Made by a program: the position numbers and the translations under genes. Shown here piece after piece: positions 53,901 through 64,000 of a stretch of 64,000 nucleotides of DNA. The DNA lies in NCBI GenBank assembly GCA_947000775.1, contig CAMQGK010000007.1, positions 719,501 through 783,500 on the forward strand. Reading direction: 5' to 3'. Origin of the DNA: Pterois miles (Eukaryota; Chordata; Actinopteri; Perciformes; Scorpaenidae). Within the stretch, counting starts at the first letter, position 1; the number at the start of each line of letters is the position of its first letter. The notes beneath the pieces were generated by a model. It ran no database searches, had not been told where the DNA came from, and saw only the letters and a program-made list of their open reading frames with translations.

Positions 53901-54864
53901 AATAGAAGCTAAACATTCTGGAATTGTTATGTATTATGTTCTAAAATAGAATCTGAACATTTCGAAATGTTAACATCGTGTTCTAAAATAGAAGCTGAAC
54001 ATTCCGCAATTTTAATGTCATGTGTTCTAAAATAGAAGCTGAACATTCTGCAAATGGTACGTTATATGTTCTAAAACAAAAGCTGAACATTCTGTAATTC
54101 TAACGTTATATGTTGTAAAATAGAAGCTGAACATTCTGGAATTGTACGTTGTATTATCTAAAATAGAAGCTGAACAATCTGAAATTTTAACGTTGTCTTC
54201 TAAAATAGAAGCGTAACATTACAGAATTTTAATGTCATATGTTCTATAAGAGAAGCTGAACATTCTGGAATTGTTGCGTTATATGTTCTAAAATAGAAGA
54301 TAAATATTCCAGAATTTTTACGTTATGTGTTCTAAAATAGAAGCTGAACATTCCCGAATTTTTTGTCATGTGTTCTAAAATAGAAGCTGAACATTCTGAA
54401 ATTCTAACATTATATGTTGTAAAATAGAAGCTGAACATTCTGAAATTTTAACATTGCCTTCTAAAATAGAAGCTTAACATTCCGGAATTGTTACGTTATA
54501 GGTTCTGAAATAGAAGCTGAACATTCTGGAATTGTTACGTTTTACGTTCTAAAATAGAAGCTGAACATTCTGGAATTGTTACGTTTTACGTTCTAAAATA
54601 GAAGCTGAACATTCTGAAATTTTAAAGTTGTCTTCTAAAATAGAAGCTTAACATTCCAGAATTTTAATGTCATATGTTCTAAAACACAAGCTGAATATTC
54701 TGCAATTGTTTCGTTATATGTTCTAAAATAAAAGCTGAACATTCTGGAATTTTAATGTCATGTGTTCTGAAATAGAATCTGAACATTCCGTAATTGTAAC
54801 GTTAAGTGTTCTAAAATACAAGCTGAACATTCGGGAATTGTATGTTGTATGTTCTAAAATAGAA
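50986..54864. repeat. Mixed satellite between E3 and E4
   Basis: This stretch is satellite monomers only. Bases 50990-51290 resemble the start of E1 (37790-38090). The segment 51325-52073 recurs at 57566-58314. From about 52540 it changes to the monomer classes of the outer arms, including the ACAATAGTTTCG cassette (52827), GAAGCATAACATTAAAG (53559) and the 43-bp TTGTACGTTGTAT units. Part of it, about 53940-54440, recurs at +9,503 bp near the right edge of the window. No gene or insertion is present. Confidence 0.85.
51325..52073. repeat. 0.75-kb dispersed duplicate, left copy
   Basis: This block matches 57566-58314 at a constant offset of 6,241 bp, apart from substitutions such as GACGTTC/GACCTTC, GCTGTACATT/GCTGAACATT and GTGATGTG/GTTATGTG. 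It contains GTTCTAAAGAAC and AACGGCGTG monomers. The two copies are not adjacent; E4 lies between them. Confidence 0.8.
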
Positions 54865-57340
54865 GCTGAACATTCCGGAATTGTTACATTATATGTCCTA
54901 AAATAGAAGCTGAACATTCTGGAATTATTACATTATATGTTCAAAAATAGAAGCTGAACATTCCAGAATTGTAACGTTGTATGTTTTAAAATAGAAGTTG
55001 AACATTCCGAAATTGTAACGTTGTGTTCTTAATAACAAAACTGAACATTCCGGAATTTTAACGTCATATGTTCTAAAATAGAAGCTGAATATTCTGGAAT
55101 TGTTAAAGTATATATGCTAAAATAGAATCTGAACATTTCGAAATGTTAACGTCGTGTTCTAAAATAGAAGTTGAACATTCTGGAATTGTTACGTTAGAAA
55201 TTCTAAAACAGAAGCTGAACATAACGAAATTGTAACGTTATACGTTCTAAAACAGAAATGGAACATTCCGTAACTGTTACATTATATGTTCTAAAATAGA
55301 AGCTGATCATTCTGGAATTATTACATTGTATGTTCTAACATAGAAGCTGAACATTCCGGAATTTTAATGTTGTGTGTTGTAAAATAAAAGCTGAACATTC
55401 CCGAATTTTAATGTCATATGCTCCAAAATAGAAGCTGAACATTCTGGAATTGTTACGTTACATGTTGTAAGATAAAAGCTGAACAGTCTGAAATTGTAAT
55501 GTTATATGTTCCAAAATAGAAGCTGAACATTCTGAAATTTTAACGTTGTCTTCTAAAGTAGAAGCTTAACATTCAAGAATTTAAACGTCATGTGTTCTAA
55601 AAGAGAAGCTGAACATTCTGGAATTGTTACGCTATATGTTCTAAAATAGAATCTGAACATTTCGAAATGTTAACGTCGTGTTTTAAAATAGAAGCTGAAC
55701 ATTCTGGAATTGTTACGTTATATGTTCTAAAATAGAAGCTGAACATTCTGGAATTTTTATGTTATATTTTCTTAAATAGAAGCTGAACATTTCAGAAATT
55801 TAATGTCATGTGTTCTAAAATAGAATCTGAACATTTCGAAATGTTAACGTCGTGTTCTAAAATAGAAGCTGAACATTCTGGAATTGTTATGTTATATGTT
55901 CAAAAATATAAGCTGAACTTTACGGAATTTTAACGTTATATGTTCTAAAATAGAAGCTGAACATTTCAGAATTTTAACGTCATGTGTTCTAAAATAGAAG
56001 CTGAACATTCCTGAATTTTAATGTCATGTGTTCTAAAACAGAAGCTGAACATTCTGGAATTGTTATTTTATCAGTTCTAAAATAGCAGCTGAACATTCCA
56101 AAATTGTAACATTATACATTCTAAAACAGAAGCGGAACATTCCGGAATTTGTACGTTATATGTTCTAAAATAGAAGCTGAACTTACCGGAGTTGTAATGT
56201 TATGTGTTCTAAAATAGAAGCTGAACATTCCGGAATTGTAACGTTATATGTTCTAAAATAGACGCTGAACATTCTGGAATTTTAACGTTGTGTTCTAAAG
56301 AACAAAACTGAACATTCCGGAATTTTAACGTTATATGTTCCAAAATAGAAGCTGAACATTCCGAAATATTAACGTCGTATTCTAAAATAAACGCTGAACA
56401 TTCCGGAATTTTAATGTTATGTGTTCTAAAATAGAAGCTGAACATTCTGGAATTGTTACGTTATATGTTCTAAGATAGAAGCTGAACATTCCGAAACTGT
56501 AATGTTATATGTTCTAAAATAGAAGCTGAACATTCCGGAATTGTAACGTTATATGTTCTAAAATAAACGCTGAACATTCTGGAATTTTAATGTTGTGTTC
56601 TAAAGAAAAAAACTGAATATTCCGGAATTTTAAAGTTATATATTCCAAAATAGAAGCTGAACATTCCTAAAATTTAACAGTGTGTTCTAAAATAGAAGCT
56701 GAACATTCCGGAATTTTAACGTTATGTGTTCTAAAATAGAAGCTGAACATTCCAAAACTGTAACGTTATATGTTCTAAAATAGAGGCTGAACATTCTTGA
56801 ATTGTTACATTTTATGTTCTAAAATAGAAGCTGAACATTCTGCATTTGTTATGTTACATGTTCTAAAATAAAAGCTGAACAGTCTGAAATTGTAATGTTA
56901 TATGTTCGAAAGTAGAAGCTGAGCATTCTGAAATTTTAACGTTGTCTTCTAAAATAGAAGCTTAACATTCCTGAATTTTAACGTCATATGTTCTAAAAGA
57001 GAAGCTGAACATTCTGGAATTGTTACGCTATATGTTCTAAAATAGAATCTCAACATTTCGAAATGTTAACGTCGGATTCTAAAATAGAAGCTGAATATTC
57101 CGGAATTTTAACGTTTTGTGTTCTAAAGTAGAAGCTGAACATTCTCGAATTTCAATGTCATGTGTTCTAAAACAGAAGCTGAACATTCTGGAATTGTTAT
57201 GTTTGACGTTCTAAAACAGAAGCTTAACATTCCGAAATTGTAACGTTATATGTTCTAAAATAGAAGCTGAACATTCCGAAATTGTAACGTTATACGTTCT
57301 AAAACAGAAGCTGAACATTCCGGAATTGTTCCGTTATATG
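54865..57340. repeat. Detached partial copy of the 5.28-kb unit, E4
   Basis: This block matches E2 from about 45986 to 48461 at an offset of 8,879 bp. It starts at GGAATTGTTACATTATATGTCC and ends just after GGAATTGTTCCGTTATATGT. It lies 3.9 kb beyond the end of E3 with different satellite on both sides, and it contains neither the hAT fragment nor the SINE. At 55890 and 56852 it has T where E2 has C in a CpG. At the position of T41209/C46489 it agrees with E1. Confidence 0.85.
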
Positions 57341-60300
57341 TTCTAAAATAGAAGCTGAACATTTCAGAAATTTAATGTCATGTGTTTTAAAATACATTCT
57401 GAACATTTTGAAATGTTAACGTCGATTTCTAAGATAGAAGCTGAACATTCTGGAATTGTTGCATTATATGTTCTAAAATAGAAGCTGAACATTCCGAAAT
57501 TGTAACGTTATACGTTCTAAAACAGAAGCGGAACATTCCGGAATTGTTACATTATATGTTCTCAAATAGAAGCTGAACATTCCAGAATTTTAACGTTATA
57601 TGTTCCAAAATAGAAGCTGAACATTCCGCAATTTTAATGTCATGTGTTCTAAAACAGAAGCTGAACATTCTGGAATTGTTATGTTTGACCTTCTAAAACA
57701 GAAGCTGAACATTCCGAAATTGTAACGTTATACGTTCTAAAATAGAAGCGGAACTTTCCGGAATTATTACATTATATGTTCTCAAATAGAATCTGAACAT
57801 TCTGGAATTATTACATTATATGTTCTAAAACAGAAGCTGAACATTCCGGAATTGTTCCGTTATATGTTCTAAAATAGAGGCTGAACATTCCGGAATTGTT
57901 ACATTTTATGTTCTAAAATAGAAGCTGAACATTCTGGAATTTTAACGTTGTGTTCTAAAGAACAAAACTAAATATTCCGGAATTTTAAAGTTATATATTC
58001 CAAAATAGAAGTTGAACATTCTGAAAATTTAACGGCGTGTTCTAAAATAGAATCTGAACATTCCGGTATTTTAACGTTATGTGTTCTAAAATAGAAGCTG
58101 AACATTCCGAAACTGTAACGTTATATGTTCTAAAATAGAGGCTGAACGTTCTTGAATTGTTACATTTTATGTTCTAAAATAGAAGCTGAACATTCTGGAA
58201 TTGTTATGTTTCATGTTTTAAAATAGAAGCTGAACATTCTGGAATTTTAACGTTGTGTTCTAAAGAACAAAACTGAACATTCCGGAATTATGACGTTATA
58301 TGTTCTAAAATAGAAGCTGAACATTCTGGAATTGTTATGTTATATGTTCTAAAATAGAAGCTGAAAATTCCGGAATTTTAACGTTATTTGTTCCAAAATA
58401 GAAGCTGAACATTCCGAAATTTTAATGTCGTGTTCTAAAATAGAAGCTGAACATTCTGCAATTGTTTCGTTATATGTTCTAAAATAAAAGCTGAACGTTC
58501 TGAAATTTTAACGTTATATGTTCTAAAATAGAAGCTGAACATTCTGAAATTTTAACGTTGTCTTCTAAAATAGAAGCTTAACATTCCGAAATTGTTACGT
58601 TATATGTTCTGAAATAGAACCTGAACATTCTGGAATTGTTACGTTTTATGTTCTAAAATAGAAGCTGAACATTCTTAAATTTCAAAGTTGTCTTGTAAAA
58701 TAGAAGCTGAACATTCTGGAATTGTACATTGTATGTTCTAAAATAGAAGCTGAACATTCCGAAATTTTAATGTCACGTGTTCTAAAATAGAAGCTTAACA
58801 TTCTGCAATTGTTTCGTTATATGTTCTAAAATAAAAGCTGGACGTTCTGAAATTTTAACGTTATATGTTCTAAAATAGAAGCTGAACATTCTGAAATTTT
58901 AACGTTGTCTTCTAAAATAGAAGCTTAACATTCCGGAATTGTTACGTTATATGTTCTGAAATAGAACCTGAACATTCTGGAATTGTTACGTTTTATGTTC
59001 TAAAATAGAACCTGAACATTCTGGAATTGTACATTGTATGTTCTAAAATAGAAGCTGAACATTCCGTAATTGTAACGTTAAGTGTTCTAAAATACAAGCT
59101 GAACATTCGGGAATTGTACGTTGTATGTTCTAAAATAGAAGCTGAACATTCTGGAATTGTACGTTGTATGTTCAAAAATAGAAGCTGAACATTCCGGAAT
59201 TTTAATGTCATGTGTTCTAAAATAGAAGCTGAACATTTCAGAATTTTAATGTCATGTGTTCTAAAATAGAATCTGATCATTTCGAAATGTTAACATCATG
59301 TTCTAAAATAGAAGCTGAACATTCCGCAATTTTACTGTCATGTGTTCTAAAATAGAAGCTGAACATTCTGCAAATGTTACGTTATATGTTCTAAAACAAA
59401 AGCTGAACATTCTGAAATTCTAACGTTATATGTTGTAAAATAGAAGCTGAACATTCTGGAATTGTACGTTGTATGTTCTAAAATAGAAGCTGAACAATCT
59501 GAAATTTTAACGTTGTCTTCTAAAATAGAAGCGTAACATTACAGAATTTTAATGTCATATGTTCTATAAGAGAAGCTGAACATTCTGGAATTGTTACGTT
59601 ATATGTTCTAAAATAGAAGATGAATATTCCGGAATTTTTACGTTATGTGTTCTAAAATAGAAGCTGAACATTCCCGAATTTTATTGTCATGTGTTCTAAA
59701 ATAGAAGCTGAACATTCTGCAATTGTTACGTTATATGTTCTAAAACAAAAGCTGAACATTCTGAAATTCTAACGTTATATGTTGTAAAATAGAAGCTGAA
59801 CATTCTGGAATTGTACGTTGTATGTTCTAAAATAGAAGCTGAACATTCCGGAATTTTAACGTTATGTGTTCCAAAATAGAAGCTGAACATTCCGCAATTT
59901 TAATGTCATGTGTTCTAAAATAGAAGCTGAACATTCTACAATAGTTTCGTTATATGTTCTAAAATAAAAGCTGAACGTTCTGAAATTTAAACATTATATG
60001 TTCTAAAATAGAAGCTGAACATTCTGAAATTTTAACATTGTCTTCTAAAATACAAGCTTAACATTCCGGAATTGTTACGTTATAGGTTCTGAAATAGAAG
60101 CTGAACATTCTGGAATTGTTACGTTTTACGTTCTAAAATAGAAGCTGAACATTCTGGAATTTTTACGTTTCCTGTTCTAAAATAAAAGCTGAACATTCTG
60201 GAATTGTATGTTTTATGTTCTAAAATAGAAGCTGAACATTCCTGAATTTTAATGTCATGTGTTCTAAAATAGAATCTGAACATTCCCTAATTGTAACGTT

Positions 60301-63300
60301 ATATGTTCTAAAATAGAAGATGAACATTCCGGAATTTTAACGTTATGTATTCCAAAATAGAAGCTGAATATTCCGCAATTTTAATGTCATGTGTTCTAAA
60401 ATAGAAGCTGAACATTCTGCAAATGTTACGTTATATGTTCTAAAACAAAAGCTGAACATTCTGAAATTCTAACGTTATATGTTGTAAAATAGAAGCTTAA
60501 CATTCTGGAATTGTATGTTGTATGTTCTAAAATAGAAGCTGAACAATCTGAAATTTTAACCTTGTCTTCTAAAATAGAAGCGTAACATTACAGAATTTTA
60601 ATGTCATATGTTCTATAAGAGAAGCTGAACATTCTGAAATTGCTACGTTATATGTTCTAAAATAGAAGATGAATATTCCGGAATTTTTACGATATGTGTT
60701 CCAAAATAGAAGCTGAACATTCCGCAATTTTAATGTCATGTGTTCTAAAATAGAAGCTGAACATTCTACAATAGTTTCGTTATATGTTCTAAAATAAAAG
60801 CTGAACGTTCTGAAATTTAAACATTATATGTTATAAAACAGAAGCTGAACATTCTGAAATTTTAACATTGTCTTCTAAAATAGAAGCTTAACATTCCGGA
60901 ATTGTTACGTTATAGGTTCTGAAATAGGAGCTGAACATTCTGAAATTTTTACGTTGTCTTCTAAAATAGAAGCTTAACATTCCAGAATTTTTATGTTATA
61001 TGTTCTAAAATAGAAGCTGAACGTTCTGGAATTGGTACGTTATATGCTCTAAAATAGAAGATGAATAATCCGCAATTTTAACGTTATGTGTTCTAAAATA
61101 GAAGCTGAACACTCCCTAATTTTAATATCATGTGTTCTAAAACAGAAGCTGAGCATTCTGGAATTTTTATGTAATATGTTCTAAAATAGAAGCTGAACAT
61201 TCTGCAATTGTAACGTTATATGTTCTAAAATAGAAGCTGAACATTCCCTAATTGTAACGTTATATGTTCTAAAACAGAAGCTGAACATTCTGGAATTGTT
61301 ATATCATACGTTCTAAAATAGAAGCTGAACATTCTGAAATTTTAACGTTATGTGTTCCAAAATAGAAGCTGAACATTCCGCAATTTTAATGTCATGTGTT
61401 CTAAAATAGAAGCTGAACATTCTGGAATTGTTATGTAATATGTCCTAAAATAGAATCTGATCATTTCGAAATGTTAACATCATGTTCTAAAATAGAAGCT
61501 GAACATTCCGCAATTTTAATGTCATGTGTTCTAAAATAGAAGCTGAACATTCTGCAAATGTTACGTTATATGTTCTAAAACAAAAGCTGAACATTCTGAA
61601 ATTCTAACGTTATATGTTGTAAAATAGAAGCTGAACATTCTGGAATTGTACGTTGTATGTTCTAAAATAGAAGCTGAACAATCTGAAATTTTAACGTTGT
61701 CTTCTAAAATAGAAGCGTAACATTACAGAATTTTAATGTCATGTGTTCTAAAATAGAAGCTGAACATTCTACAATAGTTTCGTTATATGTTCTAAAATAA
61801 AAGCTGAACGTTCTGAAATTTAAACATTATATGTTATAAAATAGAAGCTGAACATTCTGAAATTTTAACATTGTCTTCTAAAATAGAAGTTTAACATTCC
61901 GGAATTGTTACGTTATAGGTTCTGAAATAGGAGCTGAACATTCTGGAATTGTTACGTTTTACGTTCTAAAATAGAAGCTGAACATTCTGAAATTTTCACG
62001 TTGTCTTCTAAAATAGAAGCTTAACATTCCAGAATTTTTATGTTATATGTTCTAAAATAGAAGCTGAACGTTCTGGAATTGGTACGTTATATGTTCTAAA
62101 ATAGAAGATGAATATTCCGCAATTTTAACGTTATGTGTTCTAAAATAGAAGCTGAACATTCCGCAATTTTAATGTCATGTGTTCTAAAATAGAAGCTGAA
62201 CATTCTGCAATTGTTTCGTTATGTGTTCCAAAATAGAAGCTGAACATTCCGCAATTTTAATGTCTTGTGTTCTAAAATAGAAGCTGAACATTCTGCAATT
62301 GTTTCGTTATATGTTCTAAAATAAAAGCTGAACATTCTGGAATTTTAATGTCATGTGTTCTGAAATAGAATCTGAACATTCCGTAATTGTAACGTTAAGT
62401 GTTCTAAAATACAAGCTGAACATTCGGGAACTGTATGTTGTATGTTCAAAAATAGAAGCTGAACATTCCGGAATTTTAATGTCATGTGTTCTAAAATAGA
62501 AGCTGAACATTCGGGAATTGTACGTTGTATGTTCAAAAATAGAAGCTGAACATTTCAGAATTTTAATGTCATGTGTTCTAAAATAGAATCTGAACATTTC
62601 GAAATGTTAACGTCGTGTTCTAAAATAGAAGCTGAACATTCTGGAATTGTTACGTTATATGTTCTAAAACAGAAGATGAATATTCTGGAATTTTAACGTT
62701 ATGTGTTCTAAAATAGAAGCTGAACATTCCCGAATTTTAATGTCATGTGTTCTAAAACAGAAGCTGAACATTCTGGAATTGTTATGTAATATGTTCTAAA
62801 ATAGAATCTGATCATTTCGAAATGTTAACATCATGTTCTAAAACAGAAGCTGAACATTCCGAAATTGTAACGTTATATGTTCTAAAATAGAAGCTGAACA
62901 ATCTGAAATTTTAACGTTGTCTTCTACAATAGAAGCATAACATTAAAGATTTTTAACGTTATATGTTCTAAAATAGAAGCTGAACATTCTGGAATTGTAC
63001 GTTGTATTTTCTAAAATAGAAGCTGAACATTCTGGAATTTTAATGTCATGTGTTCTGAAATAGAATCTGAACATTCCGTAATTGTAACGTTAAGTGTTGT
63101 AAAATACAAGCTGAACATTCGGGAATTGTACGTTGTATGTTCTAAAATAGAAGCTGAACATTCTGAAATTTTAACGTTGTCTTCTAAAATAGAAGCTTAA
63201 CATTCCATAATTTTAACGTTATATGTTCTAAAATAGAAGCTGAACATTCTGGAATTGTACATTGTATGTTCTAAAATAGAAGCTGAACATTCGGGAATTG

Positions 63301-64000
63301 TACGTTGTATGTTCTAAAATAGAAGCTGAACATTTCAGAATTTTAAAGTCATGTGTTCTAAAATAGAACCTGAACATTTCGAAATGTTAACTTTGTGTTC
63401 TAAAATAGAAGCTAAACATTCTGGAATTGTTATGTATTATGTTCTAAAATAGAATCTGAACATTTCGAAATGTTAACATCGTGTTCTAAAATAGAAGCTG
63501 AACATTCCGCAATTTTAATGTCATGTGTTCTAAAATAGAAGCTGAACATTCTGCAAATGGTACATTATATGTTCTAAAACAAAAGCTGAACATTCTGTAA
63601 TTCCAACGTTATATGTTGTAAAATAGAAGCTGAACATTCTGGAATTGTACGTTGTATGTTCTAAAATAGAAGCTGAACAATCTGAAATTTTAACGTTGTC
63701 TTCTAAAATAGAAGCGTAACATTACAGAATTTTAATGTCATATATTCTATAAGAGAAGCTGAACATTCTGGAATTGTTGCGTTATATGTTCTAAAATAGA
63801 AGATGAATATTCCAGAATTTTTACGTTATGTGTTCTAAAATAGAAGCTGAACATTCCCGAATTTTTTGTCATGTGTTCTAAAATAGAAGCTGAACATTCT
63901 GCAATTGTTACGTTATATGTTCTAAAACAAAAGCTGAACATTCTGAAATTCTAACGTTATATGTTGTAAAATAGAAGCTGAACATTCTGAAATTTTAACA
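57341..64000. repeat. Right arm of the satellite
   Basis: This stretch is monomers only, without a gene or insertion. After the dispersed duplicate it consists of short-order units like those of the left arm: GAAGCTTAACATT, GAAGCGTAACATTACAG, the 43-bp TTGTACGTTGTATG class, and the ACAATAGTTTCG cassette three times (59934, 60768, 61768). The last 500 bp repeat 53940-54440 at +9,503 bp. The array continues past the window edge. Confidence 0.88.
57566..58314. repeat. 0.75-kb dispersed duplicate, right copy
   Basis: This is the counterpart of 51325-52073. The match ends near 58316, where one copy reads GAAGCTTAACATT and the other GAAGCTGAACATT before their tails diverge. Confidence 0.8.

Larger units (their letters stand above)
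1..64000. repeat. 44-bp satellite DNA array, head to tail
   Basis: The whole window is one tandem array. Each unit has three parts: TTCTAAAATAGAA, then GCTGAACATTC with a variable dinucleotide and GAA, then a variable A/T-rich tail of about 14 bases. Full-length units are 44 bp. Units with tail TTGTACGTTGTAT are 43 bp, and units with tail GTTAACGTCGT are 42 bp. All units I read point the same way; I found no inverted block. Adjacent units differ by roughly 10-25 percent, while long blocks recur almost identically, which is the pattern of a satellite amplified through higher-order units. The only interruptions are a hAT fragment (three times) and a SINE (two times). The location could be centromeric, pericentromeric, subtelomeric or interstitial; the window does not decide it. 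I do not recognise the family by name. Confidence 0.98.

Noticed and set aside
1..64000. CRISPR array
   Set aside because: The unit is about 44 bp with no unique spacers between constant repeats. The whole unit is repetitive, and the insertions are eukaryotic transposons.
1..64000. CENP-B box in the monomer
   Set aside because: I looked for TTCG followed by A and CGGG at the required spacing. Units with TTCGTTATA or TTCGGGAA match only part of the motif.
1..64000. Glucocorticoid-type response element from GAACATTC
   Set aside because: Only the GAACA half is present; the TGTTC half at 3-bp spacing is missing in the usual monomer.
1..64000. Polyadenylation signals (AATAAA in TAAAATAAAAGC units)
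   Set aside because: They are chance products of an A-rich repeat variant with no associated gene or downstream element.

Overview
The window is almost entirely one tandem satellite. The monomer is about 44 bp (42, 43 and 44 bp length classes), and I see it only in head-to-tail order from base 1 to base 64000, roughly 1,400 copies. Each monomer is built from a TTCTAAAATAGAA block, a GAACATTCnnGAA block and a variable A/T-rich tail ending in forms such as ACGTTATAT, ATGTCATGT or ACGTCGT. I see no intact protein-coding gene, rRNA, tRNA gene, CRISPR array or bacterial operon. The organism is a eukaryote and most likely a teleost fish. The evidence is a tRNA-derived SINE with a fish-type internal segment and an L2-like AATAAAG tail, a hAT-family transposon fossil with a Charlie-like terminus, and cytosine-methylation-type CpG decay throughout.

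Layout. Bases 1-13129 are a left arm with short, irregular higher-order order. From about 13130 to 38000 the array is a chain of large, nearly identical tandem duplications whose unit changes along the chain: 1,395 bp (two copies), 5,287 bp (13546-24119), 5,862 bp (22299-34022) and 2,191 bp (33619-38000), each overlapping its neighbour. From about 37841 to 50985 there is a 5,280-bp unit: two complete copies and a third with a 2.7-kb internal deletion. This unit carries the only non-satellite DNA in the window: a hAT fragment (three copies) and a SINE (two copies). Part of the same unit recurs, detached, at 54865-57340. The right arm (57341-64000) returns to short-order monomer classes like those of the left arm.

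The most interesting point is regulatory. The conserved half of most monomers contains GAAnnTTCnnGAA, a perfect three-unit heat shock element on either strand. Ten different dinucleotides fill the second spacer while TTC and GAA stay intact. The window is therefore a candidate locus with hundreds of HSF1 sites, organised like the human satellite III arrays that bind HSF1 and are transcribed under stress, but with an unrelated 44-bp unit. This comes from motif reading only; binding and transcription are untested. Short minus-strand open frames across the array are by-products of the repeat and are not annotated as genes.
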